Assembly (NCBI GenBank): GCA_021186555.1
Contig: JAJKFL010000014.1
Location: 31,636,033-31,700,032, forward strand
Direction: 5' to 3'
Length of the DNA: 64,000 nucleotides
Origin: Reticulitermes speratus
Taxonomy: Eukaryota; Arthropoda; Insecta; Blattodea; Rhinotermitidae
Below the pieces are notes generated by a model. The model was not told the DNA's origin. It did not search any database and was given only the letters and a program-made list of their open reading frames with translations. The translations under genes and the position numbers were made by a program. The number at the start of each line of letters is the position of its first letter. The stretch's first letter is position 1. Below, piece after piece: positions 46,248 to 58,439 of the stretch.

Positions 46248-46379
46248 GAGATTTTCGCTCGTCTGGGATGTTACGCAGCTTAGATTGGAAGTTTTCGATG
46301 TTTCGGGACAACCTATCGGTCACGTCGGTAACTAACTACCAGTCTGCGATGCGTAACATCCAAGAAGAGCGAAGATCTC
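46248..46379. repeat. Inverted repeat with 29-bp arms
   Basis: GAGATTTTCGCTCGTCTGGG with ATGTTACGC (46248-46276) is inverted at 46351-46379 with 3 mismatches. The loop contains 'tgtttcgggacaacctatcg', related to the motif at 44167. Confidence 0.65.
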
Positions 46380-46674
46380 ATATAAACCTCGGTGGAAGCG
46401 TTAAGTCACGGTCTTTCACGTATTTTCAAATTTTGGGGTTTGTAGTTTTACGCTGGCCCACCCCGTTGGTCTTCATATTAATTTCTTCCATATTGAAATA
46501 TATTGTCACAAAGCTAATTACCATACTCATTTCATAATTCGTGATTAGATTCTTTTGTATTTGGTAGCCTCAATACATTCAAATTGACAGATTTTTGGAA
46601 CAATGTTTAGAGTAAACTATAATCATATCTACGGTGTATGTAGTGAGGAAAATTTTCCCTGTGCTTATTTTAGC

Positions 46675-46895
46675 ACACGGCCTGGAAGACGTACACGAGA
46701 ATAGAGGTACAGCTCCACCCATTCTTAACTTTGGCACTGGATGGAGGTGATGGGTCAGATTGATGTCCTGGCTGCTTTACCCTCTGGAAAGAGAGCTCTG
46801 TTCCCCCGGGGAGCCCTGTGGGCCACAGAGATGTCCTCTTGTCTGCTGAGATACGAACCCCGATTCCTGATTTGTCCAAGTCGCAGCCTGGAAAC
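46675..46895 (-). repeat. SINE family C copy
   Basis: 'gcctggaagacgtacacgag', 'tagaggtacagctcca' and 'tttggcactggatggagg' match the family. The right-hand head has the minus B box GGGGTTCGTATCTCAGC. Confidence 0.7.
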
Positions 46896-47689
46896 TATAC
46901 TAACAGATATCCCTGTTTGTGTTTTATTTTATGTAGCAATTTATTGCGTGATGAACAGAACTTGAGAAAACGTATAATACCTTTCGATATGATTTTCGTG
47001 TGTAGTACGCTGTATATAGGGACTGATGCGAAATAAATTAAATTTCGCTGACAAATTTTGATATTTAGCACACATTATTTTGGTATTTTCGATTATAAAC
47101 ATGCATTCGTACATGACATATCCATATACGCGCATGTAGCATAAAGGTTACATTGCACCAGCAAGAATATCCCATTAGAGAGCAATTTTACTTGTATCTG
47201 CCTTGAACAGCCATTAAATTAAGGCTGTCCGAGCAACTTTAATGTAGACGACCAATATCAAATTTCGTTGAATTCTGTTGATTTTTCCGGATATGAAATA
47301 AGCGGTTACATAGGCCTGAGTGTTTCTTTTGTGCACATTTTAAAAGCATGTAACAGTGTTTGTACCTAGCTGTGAACGAAGCTTCTGGTTACGTGAAAGC
47401 TGTGGCATCAGTTTGTATTTCCCTGCTCGATCTCTGCTGTCGTAACTGCGCAGCTGAATGTCTGTACATGTATTGCGGTCACTTGCTGGGTAAGGACACC
47501 TGCCGTTGTTCTAGAGCTGAATTATTTGCTATGGCACACCCAGGCACTGTGCACTGCACCTACTGCAATTTTTAATAGGAAATATTGGAGAGAATGTTAA
47601 CTTTCTATTCCAGATTTTATATTGAAAGGCAAGAGGAACTAAAGAAAACCGCCAGAATGGAGTTATGACTTCATTTCTTTTATTTATTT
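46896..47689. other. Spacer without recognised features
   Basis: The Cys-rich frame at 47360-47575 has no supporting splice or start context and no recognised domain. Confidence 0.45.
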
Positions 47690-47860
47690 ACATATTTATT
47701 TATTGGTGGTTTTTAACGACGCCGTCGGTATCTTGGAATTTATTGCGTCGAATGGAAAGATGATCACTGAATAAAGAATTAGGAAGGAGGCGGAAGGAAG
47801 TGGTCGTAGACTTATTAGAAGCATTTTCCCGACATTTTACTGGAGACATAAAAATGACAA
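47690..47860 (-). repeat. SINE family D 3' portion
   Basis: 'ggtttttaacgacgccgtc' is the minus-strand form of the family D end. Further right there are weak matches to the body. Confidence 0.5.
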
Positions 47861-48142
47861 AAACACCGTGTATGATAGCTGACTTCCGGAACGAAATTTG
47901 ATCCTGTGATTTCGTGATTAATAAGCATCAGTGCTACCTACGTGTTTTGATCGTAATGATTTTGAAATGTAATGTTTTCCTTAAAATTATTCGATTTTTT
48001 TTATAATAAAGCCACTCTCCTGTACTAAAACACCTGAAGAATAAATGGAAAAATCTGATAAAGTAAAGTACATAACACTGAATAGCAGTTTACCAGAAGC
48101 AGTTGCGTTACCGCAAAAAATGATACGTGAATTACCAATTGA

Positions 48143-48312
48143 TAAGGTAAGAAATGCTCAGGATAGGTGCAGGTGGCGGGCTGTTGTGAGTGCGGTAATG
48201 AACCTTCGGGTTCCATAAAACGCGGGGAATTTTTTGACTAGCTGACGACCTGTTAGCTTCTCAAGGACTCTGCTCCATGGAGTTTAGTTTAGTTTAGTTA
48301 AGGTAAGAAATG
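48143..48312 (+). mobile_element. 5'-truncated LINE family 1 insertion with 14-bp target duplication
   Basis: TAAGGTAAGAAATG at 48143-48156 and 48299-48312 flanks 142 bases. The insert is the last codons ('ctcaggataggtgcaggtgg', 'atgaaccttcgggttcc'), the 3' UTR 'gttagcttctcaaggactc' and a (TTTAG)n tail. It shows the element's exact 3' end and its staggered-cut insertion. Confidence 0.93.
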
Positions 48313-48589
48313 GGCTGAACTGCTTGCTTGCCCACAGTATGAAATTTAACAACTTGTACTAATTTGAAGACGTTTTAGGGCGTATCTTTCTTTCTTACGT
48401 AATGAGAAGTGAAGTTAAGGATCTCATAATTTTTTAAATAAATTTAGGCGTGACAAATTTTTGTAGTGGAAGGAAGGATATGTACTTTCTGTGTCCACAT
48501 TTTCTCCACTGATCATATGCCTATCAAATACTTGAAGCTTATTAAGCATTAATAAAATTTTTTGGAAACGTACTTTAATTTTGTTGTTG

Positions 48590-50885
48590 CTATTTGGTTT
48601 TAAGAGTTCTCCAGTAACTACCCGCAAGTTTTGATTTTTTGTCCATTGGCATGTGTGCCTTACGAGGGATTTTCGCATGTATTCTGTGTAGTCCAATTCC
48701 GACAAGGTGCTCGGATCGTGGGTTTTGTAACGTACCACATTTGCGATGAATCAGACTGTCGCATTGTGTTTTTGCTGTGGCCACAAGAGGTGGTCTATAT
48801 TAGCCACTGTTTGGGTATGTTCGTGCCTTCGTTCTTTGTGCCATGGCGAGTCTGCTGCATGTCCATCTCCAGATGTTTTGCGCAACTGTACATGTTGTCA
48901 GTCTGTCTAGCATTGTAGCAGTGTTTCTGCGTTTTGGGCATGTCCCAGAAAGCATCTGGTTTATCTTATTCGATCGTTGGTAGTCGCATTATTATGTAAC
49001 TTTGTTATGGGTGCATGGGCGGTCGTCCGACAATCATTTCTTACTGGTACTTGCCGACGTTATGTGCCAGGCCTGACTGGGGTATTTTAGTTGTACCCTC
49101 ATCTGTGGTGTCATGTCTTTCGTCTTTCCAACCTCCCGCAATCCGCCATAGAATCTCTGTTTGGGTGGTTTATTTGCTGTTGATTGTAACGCGGTTTCAT
49201 GCAACTCCATTTGTGGGAGAAGCGGCACAAGTATTTGCATAAGTACCACGTATGTATGATATTGCTTGCACGCTTGGCGGGATGGCTACCGTCATGTGCA
49301 GTTTGCAGTTCCCGTAACTTGAACCTGTCCGCTGTGAGGGAACAGGTACTGTTTTGTTGTTTCCGGCGCTGTGTTAAATGTACCGTACATCTTGAGCGTG
49401 CAGCTGGTAGCTCCATGCCATCTTCTCATTTTCCTAATTGTAAGGTGAGTATTGGGCCTCTAAATACTACCCCCCCCCTTGAATATGTACCAAAGTATGG
49501 CGGTTGTGATTTGCCATGCATGCATTACCTGCGTACAGCACCATACCTTTGACATCTATAGTGCACTAAGATAATCCTTTGGTGGAGTAGAGGTTTCGTA
49601 AGTACTTTTCACGAGCTACTCGTTTTAGAGTATTTGATATGGGTTTCCAAGTGCACTGTGCCCTTAATGTTATTGTGCATGCGTATCGGACGTCGTGGAA
49701 TTTGGCCTCCTTCGATAATAATAACTTTAGTGTCCCAATTTCCTGTTTGTGGAGCCTTTGATTTAGCGGCTAACTTCTGCCCCCATAACTTTCTCTTCTA
49801 TCTCTTTCATGTCAGATACCTTTTGTGCCTTTCATCCAGTCAACTAAATGGTGACAAGATCCACATAAGCTACCTCTCATCTTCTTTATTGCGTGGACCC
49901 AATTGAAATGTCAGCGAATTCTCTATCTAACATTTGTAGTAGTGGTTCCACGGCCGAGGTGTACAAAGTTATACTTAAGAACGCCCTTGGCCAACCGAAC
50001 TCTTGGTAGGGAAAGAATCTCTAGATATCCATTAATACGGATCTTTGATTCTGCACCTTCTTACAGGGTCTTGGTCATGATTAGCAGTTTGTACCACACA
50101 TTTATTGCTGTAGGATGTAGAACACATATACATGGGATATCTTGTCGAAAGCTGATTAATAACCCAATTACATTAAGCACACTGCCTTCCCTGTCAGTTC
50201 GCCGGATTCGATCGCATCAGCCATGGATGCTACAGTTCTACGATATTTCTGCCCTTCGTACAGATCCTTTACCCCCGGGATGCATTTTTTCTTCAAGGTA
50301 GGTCATAGCCTGTTTGCGATGACCCTGGATGGGGTTTATATTCAGTGTTTAATAGCGTTATATTTCTATACCGCGGCATCGCTGTTGGCGAGCCTATTTT
50401 TGGAATGAAAATAATAAACACCGTCCTTTGAGGTGTGGTTAGCTAGTGTACTTTGAGCGCTTGGTTGTACATAAATAGCAGGTCACTTTTTCTGGTATGC
50501 AAAAATGTTGTGTGAAATTCCTAACATCCCTTCTTCTGATGGCGTTTTCCTGAGGGTCTGCTTCTTCACAGATGTTCAACGTTCTCCTCCCGTAATCCCT
50601 CAATCATGGGCTTCTTTCATTGCCTGTGTTATCTCCTGGTACAACGTGGACCTTAATACTGTCACGTTTGGATGGTCCACGTAGAGTGAGACTTAGTTGT
50701 GCCTATAGTGTTCTGCCATATGAGTGCTGTTCTCGTGCTGTGTTAACCATTGGACACTCGCTATAAAGTTGTGTAACTAGTCTTGTATCGCATCTTTTTC
50801 TGTAGTTGAACCAAGGACAGTCTTTCGTCAAGTGGGGAACAGTCCTCTCGTAATTCTGTCTAATTATTGATCACGTCTGCCGTAT
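48590..50885 (-). pseudogene. Old LINE (family 3): reverse transcriptase and C-terminal part
   Basis: Minus-strand frames show, in order, AFDKISHVYVFYIL, INGYLEILSLPRV, SAVEPLLQMLDREF with ISIGSTQ, REKYLRNLYSTKG, TTAILWYIFKGG, and finally CPKRRNTATMLDRL with IWRWTCSRLA near 48810-48930. These follow the order of reverse transcriptase and C-terminal Cys motifs in a jockey/Tx1-like insect LINE. The active-site Y-A-D-D is not intact. Many stops and frameshifts occur. The exact clade is unresolved. Confidence 0.65.
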
Positions 50886-52479
50886 AATTTGGTCTGTACG
50901 TCCCGTTGTGATAAGGTATGTAAAGAAGGTAATATAGGAACCGGCAATCTCAACTGAAACGTAGAGTTATTTAATATCAAATAAGCAATATGTTTCGGCC
51001 TTACAAAGCCATCATCAGGTATCAATCATTATCAAAATACGTTAAGAAAAGTATATGTAACCACAAAAGTCACAGTAAGAATGAGAGCTCCTTCTTCTAC
51101 ATGGAAGGATAAAGTTTTTAAAAAGTCACAGTATTCCCGTTGTGATTTCGTAACGAAATTATAAAGCTTTTCTTTAAAGTATGACAGTTATTGAAACTAG
51201 TAGATCCTTTTTTTCAGACGTAAAAGCTGTTTGATATTTCCACTGATAATGTTAAACAGAATATGGATTATATAACAGTTGCAAGATATATTTGGAAATT
51301 AAAGATTAAAGATTTAAATCAATGATTTGTAACAGCGCGTTAATAGAATGTAATTAATATTTGTGGAAATGTGAAAATGTAAAAGTCCTTACATCTAGAG
51401 GTTCCAGGATTTGTTACTATGTTTTCTGCTTTTTTATGAATATCAAAATCTGAAATTAAAATAACGACCTAAATATGTAAAATCCAAGTGTTTAATAAAG
51501 TATTTTGTTCCATTATTTATAATGTGGTAATAAATCATGTATTTTTTGTGTTCGGAGGATAATGTGTACAAATGATAGGGTACGTCTGCGCGGAGTATTG
51601 AATCTAGTAAACTTGGAGGTGGTCATCTTATGACTCGTATTGAAGAATGACCTTGAAAATAACATTCGGTTGCCTTGTACATTGTTCATCGAACATGTTG
51701 AGTTGTGATCCTTTTTTTAATGGTATATAAAACGCTCACAGTAATGTCAATTGTGCATATGGAATGTTGACTTTCTAGTAAATGTTGAGAGAATTTTGAC
51801 CTGTAGCTGTTGTGCTAAGTGCCTGTACATGCTCTTTAATTTTGTTAAAGCTTTTCTGCCAGTTCATCCGACATGCAATTTTGCACATTCAGAACAGGTT
51901 AAGCGGCAAACATTTGAATTCAATACTTATTATTATGAGCTGGGTTATTTCTTAGTAGTTTCCCTACAGAATTCTTAGTTTGGAAAGTTACTTTTAATTT
52001 AGTGTGTCTGAATAGTTTAGTAATGACTTCTCCAGTGTATGTGGTTTGGAGGTTAATTGTTTATAATTCAGCATATTTATAGTCTCATATATTTGATACT
52101 AAATAACTGTAAATGTGAGTTGTGTTTGGCGGATCCTGTGTTACCATCCTTATATTCGTTATTTGTGCTTTGAAGTATTTTACTTTCATTACCTTCTCAG
52201 GAATGTCTCATTTCCAGGTCATGCATAATTAATAATAAAAACTTCCCTTTATATTATTGTCCCCATCATTATTTCGTGCTTCAGTACTGAAAGGTGTCTT
52301 TATATGCATTTTGGCATATAGGCTACACAAGGTGAGGACGACATTGACCTATCAGCATTGTGCCTGTCTCCATATATTCCATAGCAGTTTAAATATGTAT
52401 TCTATTTCCTTTTGACGTAGTAGCGCCGTGTTCGGTTCCCATAATCCTCTCCCTCATATTATTGGTGTATCAAGGTTAA
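50886..52479. mobile_element. Insertion(s) within the old LINE, including a hammerhead-like element
   Basis: 50905-51030 carries the minus-oriented element end 'cccgttgtgat' and a stem-loop: CTGATGA (51018-51012), T, GGCTT, loop, GGCC, GAAAC (50996-50992). The right boundary of the insertion is unclear. 51031-52479 is AT-rich and contains nothing recognisable. Confidence 0.5.
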
Positions 52480-53040
52480 GTCGCACTAAAACATTAGTTT
52501 TCTTGCTCCCATTTTCTCCTTGTGTATATTGTATGACAGAAAAACAGTTCGTTCTGCAGACTGTTTGTATATTGGTCTGTTTGCGGTCGTACACACGTCG
52601 ATAAGGTCGAAGTTACGGTCTAAATTTTTTACGGTTTTCCAGGGGCTGTAGTCTCCAGTACAATACGCTGGGGATAGCAACGGTCGAAGTCGCCTTCAGT
52701 TATACATTTTTATGGTAAATACCGCAGCTGTTAGAAGACTTCAATGTTTATGAAGGTTTTCCTTTCCTATTTACACTTACCGAGTGTATATTGGCGAGCA
52801 GAATTTGCTCGTACATGGCCGCGATATCTCTACTAGGTATAATTTTTGTTATTACTTTTTCATTAATGTTAGTTCTATTCTGTCTCGCGTTAAAATGGCC
52901 GTTCTCCGTTGATCTATCCCTATCTATTTGAGCTACATATCCTGGCACATGGACAAAGTCCTCATGGATTACCGACCATAGAAGAGCTACACCAGTGCTT
53001 TAATGATTATCATCTCGCTGTGCTGTTATTATCATTCGAT
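52480..53040 (-). pseudogene. Old LINE: possible endonuclease-domain remnant
   Basis: The minus strand reads HVPGYVAQIDRDRSTENG, IIPSRDIAAMYEQILLANIH and AYCTGDYSPWKTVKNLDRNF. The last resembles the 'GDFN...W' region of LINE endonucleases. It lies in the right order upstream of the reverse transcriptase part. The assignment is tentative. Confidence 0.4.
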
Positions 53041-53911
53041 AAAAACACTGGTTCAGTCTAAACATAACTCTTATTTTACTTCAATTGTTAAGCTACATGT
53101 TTCGATCCTGTACACGGAACATTCTAGGTTAACGTGCAATAAGAACACAGGACGTGTTTAAAAACACTAAAGAATGCAGGAAAAATACCCATTCAACAAC
53201 TAAGACTTTATTCCAGGATAAGAATGAACGCGATGAATGAGATACCTGAATGATGTTTTTAAAGTCTCGACAGCCGTAGTGGGCCTAGGCCTCCTCATCG
53301 TTGAGGTTTCGAGATCACACTCAGACACACCACACTCGGTAGAACTCCTCTGGATCAGTGATTGGCCTGTCGCAGAGACCTCTACCTGACAACAAACAAC
53401 ACTCACAAAAGACAGGCATCCATACCTCAGGTGGAATTCGAACCCACGATTCTAGTAAGCGAGCGGCCACAGACCCATGCCTTAGACCGTGCGGCCACTG
53501 GGATCGGCCCTGAATAATTTTATATAATATAAAAAGCGTAACCAGAACATCGGATTTAGTAATTCACCACTGCAAGATTCCACGTACCTCATACAAGTTA
53601 ATCATTGAATAGAAGATCAACACGCAACCAGGACTAAAACGCCGTACAGTCCATTTAAAATAGTTCTAACAGACAACAATAATAAACACACTATAACAGC
53701 TACTGTAATGATATGTTTTAAAAGAACCTTCAATATATATAAAAACTGTAAATTATGAGATCTCATAATGTAGTGTATAACATAATATGGACTCTTTACC
53801 ATTTACTTGCTGTTTTTATACGAAGCATGGTGATCATGTTTAGGATTGAAACCTGTAGCTTAACAACTGAAATAAAATAAGAGTTGCGTTTAGACTGAAC
53901 CTGTGTTTGTA
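53041..53911. mobile_element. Inverted-repeat element of the 7-kb family, interrupted by SINE A
   Basis: The left arm 'ggttcagtctaaacataactc' and 'gctacatgtttcgatcctg' faces the right arm 'aggattgaaacctgtagc' and 'gagttgcgtttagactgaacc'. Both stem-loop cores have decayed. A SINE A has inserted at 53255-53508. Confidence 0.75.
53245..53518 (-). repeat. SINE family A nested in an inverted element
   Basis: CCTGAATGAT (53245-53254) and CCTGAATAAT (53509-53518) are imperfect 10-bp duplications. On minus, the head GGCCGATCCCAGTGGCC and B box GTGGGTTCGAATTCCACC lead into the usual family A body. Confidence 0.85.
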
Positions 53912-54620
53912 CAGAGACTATGCCAGTGTTATTTTGAGGGATGAAGGTCCTCAGTATTTGTTTCTTTGTTCCAGATGATGTCCTTTGATGTTTAATGTTG
54001 TGACGTCATGCGTTTCGACCATGTGGGTTCCATCTCGGTTTTCCCTTTGTTTATTACCTTTGCCCAGCTTCTTTTCCACGGGGTGATGGTGTTGTTTTGT
54101 CGTCCGGGTGTTGTTTCTTACTTAGATAGGGGATGCTTCTGAGGTTTTGGTTTATTTACTCTCTTATATCATTGTCGCTTCTGGTGGCGTGTTACCAGGC
54201 CAACGATGAAACAACGTTTGTGGCGTTTTTCCGTTTTTAACACTAACTTTGGCAGGTCCTTCCTGGGCCTGTGTTTCAGAGTACAAGTTACACGCGGTAT
54301 TGTCCACATAGTACGTTTCCGGTGCTTGTTTTACGTCGAATTCTGATGTTTTTCTGCATTCCATTTTGTTGTCGTCGTAATGTAGTGGATTAATTGCGCT
54401 GTCTTTGCGGTAGTAACGCGTGCTTTGCTTCGGTCCCAACGTTGCTCGTCACTTCAGTACCACCTGTGTCGCCTGGTATCTCGGTAACGATCCAGCTTGT
54501 GTCCTCTTCATGGCGTTCTCAACAATTTGCGTCCATGTAGCTGCGTCATTGTTAATGGACGGGTTCACTTCGGGTAGTTTTTGAGCATGTGGCCAGTGTA
54601 ATTTTATGTATAGCCTGTCG
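53912..54620 (-). pseudogene. Old LINE: 5' part (tentative)
   Basis: The minus frame 54439-54164 reads QSTRYYRKDSAINPLHYDDN and so on without a known domain. Further down, THDVTTLNIKGHHLEQRNKY resembles the start of a LINE endonuclease ('...LNI.G'). The order and strand fit the LINE at 48590-50885. Confidence 0.35.
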
Positions 54621-55280
54621 TTGTTTGCCCGTCATAAGGTAGTAAAGCCTATGTCCGTCTGTTGCCATATGTGATGGTGTTTTCGTAATTGTGTTAGCAC
54701 TATTGGTATGTAGTTAAATACCGTATATCTATATGCCTGAAACATTGTACCCTATGTCCCAAGGGCTAATTTAATTATTTCCCCTATTTGTTCCGCTGGG
54801 AAGTTGGCAGTACATACTTCCGCATGCCCAGTATCTCTCGATTACCCTGAACGTTAGCAGTTTATATATAACTTGCCCTCCTGTTTTCTCTGTGATATCT
54901 GCTCCTGTGTTTGCCTCGTGAAACTTCATAAATAACTTGCTTGTCTACCCAGACCACTTGAACTGTATTGACTGCATTGCCCGCAGTTTCAGCAGCTTGT
55001 GTAACCACTCATGAATAATTATAAGCTGTTTTCCTCTGATTGTGCTTCTGGAAAGCTCACAGAATTGTATTTTTCATTGCGTGCGTGTTCTTCATTTATC
55101 TCATCACTCTCTTCTAGTTGGTTTTATTTATCACAATTTCAATCACAGCGCACGTTACAAAGCAGCTCCTACACCACTCGACCACAACAGTCGGCCTGAT
55201 TGAAGAGTGAAATGAAGGTCATATGTGATACTGACGTCATAACTTGCTCCATTGAGACTTGTCCTGAGGTGCAGTTATTA
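54621..55280. other. Spacer without recognised features
   Basis: It may hold more 5' LINE sequence on minus, but I recognise nothing. Confidence 0.4.
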
Positions 55281-55284
55281 TACG

Positions 55285-55450
55285 CTCACTGCACAAATTA
55301 AAAGCCGTCCGTCCGTCTGTCTGTCTTTGTCTCTCGCCGGATATTCCATCTACAAAACTAATGAAAGCGTTTTGATGAAATTTTGTAGGTTTAATTATTT
55401 CCATCTTCAGCAGAATGCTGGCGACTTTACTGCTGTTCGTTGTCGGTTGA
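55285..55450 (+). repeat. CCGT/CTGT microsatellite-bearing repeat
   Basis: 'aaaagccgtccgtccgtctg' and TCTGTCTTTG resemble the microsatellite start of the 3.2-kb repeat, but the following sequence differs. Confidence 0.4.
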
Positions 55451-55539
55451 ATATAAGGCATACTTTTAAAATAATATATTTCCAACTTTTATCAGTTTCC
55501 TGGAAAACTGCTCATGCAAATAAATGTTCAAGACATATT

Positions 55540-55770
55540 TGTCCTAGCCGCTTGAGTACTGGGATCGCGGGTTCGAAACCCGCTGAGGGCATGGATGTTC
55601 GTCTCGTGTGTTTGCTGTGTGATGTGAAGGTAGCAGCCTCTGCGACGTTCTGATCATTCGTTCAGAGGAGTGCTACCGGGTGTGTGTGTCTGTGTGTGAT
55701 CTAGGAACCTTAACAGTGAGCCGGCCAAGGTCCGAGTTGGGCTGTTGCGCCACAGAAAAGAAAACACCTA
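55540..55770 (+). repeat. SINE family A, diverged copy
   Basis: 'agccgcttgagtactggga', the B box GCGGGTTCGAAACCCGC, 'gggcatggatgttcgtctcg', 'gaggagtgctaccgggtg', and 'gttgggctgttgcgccaca' at the end. Its own variants suggest a subfamily. Confidence 0.8.
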
Positions 55771-55779
55771 TTCTTGTGC

Positions 55780-56040
55780 TTAATTACGCACCACACCAGG
55801 AAGACATACGAGGGAGTGGAGGTATAACTCCAGGCGCTATTAAAGTCGGTACTGGACACAGGTAAGTGGTAGGCTTCACGCCTCAGAAACTTTACTGACG
55901 GAGGCGGAGACACACAGCCGACTGATATGGACGCTTTGGAGAATAGAACATTCTTTGCCCCTGCCTAAAAACGAAATCCGAGGCCTGGTTCTTCCAGCCC
56001 GTAACCTTATCACTGTAATGACTGAGCTGCTCATGACTGT
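55780..56040 (-). repeat. SINE family C copy
   Basis: 'agtggaggtataactccagg', 'ttaaagtcggtactggacac' and 'ggagaatagaacattctt' match the family. The head lies at the right end. Confidence 0.7.
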
Positions 56041-57373
56041 GAAAGACATGAGATGCTATTGAGACCAATAAATATTATTTGAAACTTATTTCTAATCCGG
56101 ATAGGTCTAATTAACAGAAAACAAGGAACAGTATTTGTGACTGGTTCTTTGCGATGTAATTTTTGTACAATAATAATGTAGGTGGCTAATTAAAGTATCT
56201 TTCGAATTTTAGGCATGCCAGAATATTTTGGAATACCCATGACCCATTTTCGTGTAGACAGCTTATTGTTTCATTAAATTTACTTGAGTATACATTCATC
56301 ATCAATAAAAAGTCTGACCTTAAATGACATATTGGCTACATTGTTACCCGTAGAAGCAGCAGATTGTGACGTGATAGTTCATTTTAAAAATGCTGCGATA
56401 TTGAACGTTGTTTCTGCAGCTTTCAGGACACGGGTTGCCCCGACGAATGCATACGGTAAAGTAGGACAACACGGCAAAACATTAGACATAGCGGTGTGTA
56501 GCTTACATGAAGCCTGCTTCCGTACTGATACGGAAATTTACAGTTGGGTCAGGCAGTTTGCACCAGATGATGCTTAAGCATACGTCTACGTGCTCAGGCA
56601 TTGAAACTGCATTATACATTTGAAACGTTCGCAGCGAATGAGTATGCTGAAGTCCTAACGGAAAATCTTAGTGTCAGTATATAATTTCTCAAGTTTCGGG
56701 TCCTGTCTAACTACATAATATGGGAAAAGCAAGAAGAGTCACTGGCCTCTCGGAACTACCTTTCAGGAATCAAGCTGTCGAATGGATCCTATGCAGTAGG
56801 AAGATACAACAGAACTGTAGATTATCCTGTTATCTGCCTCACGTTGAGGATGATCTTTCGTTTGCATGGACTGGATACTTCGAAACACTTTCGAAGATTC
56901 ATAACTTCCATTTTCTCTGTGTCCACTCCTAGATCTTCCTACGTTCCTTTTTCCTGTGTAACAAACATTTATGGCGCTTTTGGAATCCTGTCATTTTTAA
57001 ATTTGTGTAACATTATCTTGTTACGTCATGAGTTACTTTTGGTCGACATAAAAACCTGACACAAATATTGCACTACAAACCCAGGACACTTCTTTGATTT
57101 GTAACCACAACGAAGTAGTAATCAGGGAGTGATTTGAGTTCAGGCCGTCATTCGATCAATGACTCATACTCATGGCCTGTTTTTCAATTATGAATATCTG
57201 TGCATTTACCACTAGACACACATCGGCTTACTGTGAGACAAGTGTTATTACCCTGCCTCCAGTGGACACAGTGGAAACTGTTGGCAGCTAACAGACAGTA
57301 GGTTACAATGTTTGTCAAGGAAGTCAAAATTAGCGTACAAATAGATAAAGTGAATTTATCAGCTCATTCGCCT
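56041..57373. other. Spacer without recognised features
   Basis: The frame at 56284-56577 has no domain or splice context that I can support. Confidence 0.45.
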
Positions 57374-57664
57374 ATTCCCATTCATTTTTTTTTCGTGTGG
57401 CTCGACAGCCTTATATGGGCCTGGGCCTCCTCGTTTCGTCGAGGTTTCATGGTCACACACATTTGAGACACACCACAGTCGGTAGGACTCCTCTGGACGA
57501 GGGACCAGTTCGTCGCAGAGACCTCTACCTGACATCACACAACACTCACAAGAGAGAGACATCCATGCCCCCGGTGAGATTCGAACCCACGATCCTAGTA
57601 AGCGAGCTTCCGAAGACCCACGCCTTAGACCGCACGGTCACTGGGATCGGCATTCCCATTCATT
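57374..57664 (-). repeat. SINE family A with 13-bp target duplication
   Basis: ATTCCCATTCATT at 57374-57386 and 57652-57664 flanks a near-complete copy. On minus, it starts GCCGATCCCAGTGACC, with B box GTGGGTTCGAATCTCACC. It ends in an A tail (T run 57386-57393). Confidence 0.92.
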
Positions 57665-57689
57665 ATCATCATTATTACTCTTAACCAGA

Positions 57690-57905
57690 GGAACCGGGGT
57701 AGCTCAGGTAACACCATGAATAGGCTACAGGTTGACCGAGGAGTGGGGGTCGATTCTTGACAAGGTCAGGGATTTTTCTCTTCCTCAGCTTCAAGACCGC
57801 CTCTGGGAACCACTTAGTCTCCTATCCAGTGGGATCCAGGGGACCTTTAAACTTGAGTAAAGCGACTGGGTGTGAAACTGTCAATTAAAGAGAGCTCTCA
57901 TACGG
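57690..57905 (+). repeat. SINE family C, plus-strand copy
   Basis: A-box-like 'ggggtagctcaggtaac' and B-box-like GGGGTCGATTCTTGAC are followed by 'gagtaaagcgactgggtgtg', shared with the 17.7-kb copy. Confidence 0.6.
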
Positions 57906-58007
57906 AGCACTACTTAAGGTACGATAGCTATAATATGACGATACGATTAGCTTACGATGCGACTCTACTCTGTGTTTCAAATGGGATCTCGCACACTGAA
58001 GACGACT

Positions 58008-58102
58008 GGAAAATTGTATGTTCACGACGGGCCGATACGATGCGATGACGACTCAGCTTGTTGCATCGTCTATCGCTCAGTCGTGAACATATCACCACAG
58101 AA
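58008..58102. repeat. Inverted repeat (small foldback)
   Basis: 'tatgttcacgac' with 'cgatacgatgcgatg' is inverted as 'gcatcgtctatcgctc' with 'gtcgtgaacata'. The arms are about 35 bases, with mismatches. Confidence 0.6.
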
Positions 58103-58215
58103 ATTGGGTATCTCACTGGCCGTTATGATGCCTTGGTAGTTTGTGCAATCACGAGTGAAGCATCAAATGCTGTTAAACTTGTGAGCTTGCTGAGGAACAC
58201 CCCGTTTTGTATGAC

Positions 58216-58431
58216 TCATTCATTTTGTTGTCTTACGACAGGTCCATAGCCTCTTGCAAAGCGAGTTCTCCACATAGTGCGATCTAGTGCTTCCTCTTTC
58301 AATTTACAGTATCCTCTCTTTTCCTTAAGGTCATCCAGTAGCTTCTTACGTCTTCTCCCTCGTCTTCCCATCACTTCTATCGTTCTGTATATCTTTCCTT
58401 CAGTAACGTGTCTTAGAAGGCAGGCTGATGA
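58216..58431 (-). mobile_element. LINE family 4 C-terminus, frame intact
   Basis: The minus frame ends at TGA 58218-58216 and reads CLLRHVTEGKIYRTIEVMG, RRGRRRKKLLDDLKEKRGY, then KEEALDRTMWRTRFARGYG and PVVRQQNE. This is the characteristic C-terminal tail of another insect non-LTR retrotransposon. No stop or frameshift occurs in 70 codons, so it is younger than most LINE pieces here. The upstream part is cut at a stop at 58434-58432. Confidence 0.8.
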
Positions 58432-58439
58432 CTAGTACA

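Noticed and set aside
47360-47575. Cys-rich 71-residue protein
   Set aside because: There is no signal peptide, splice site or repeated spacing that would support a real Cys-rich peptide gene.
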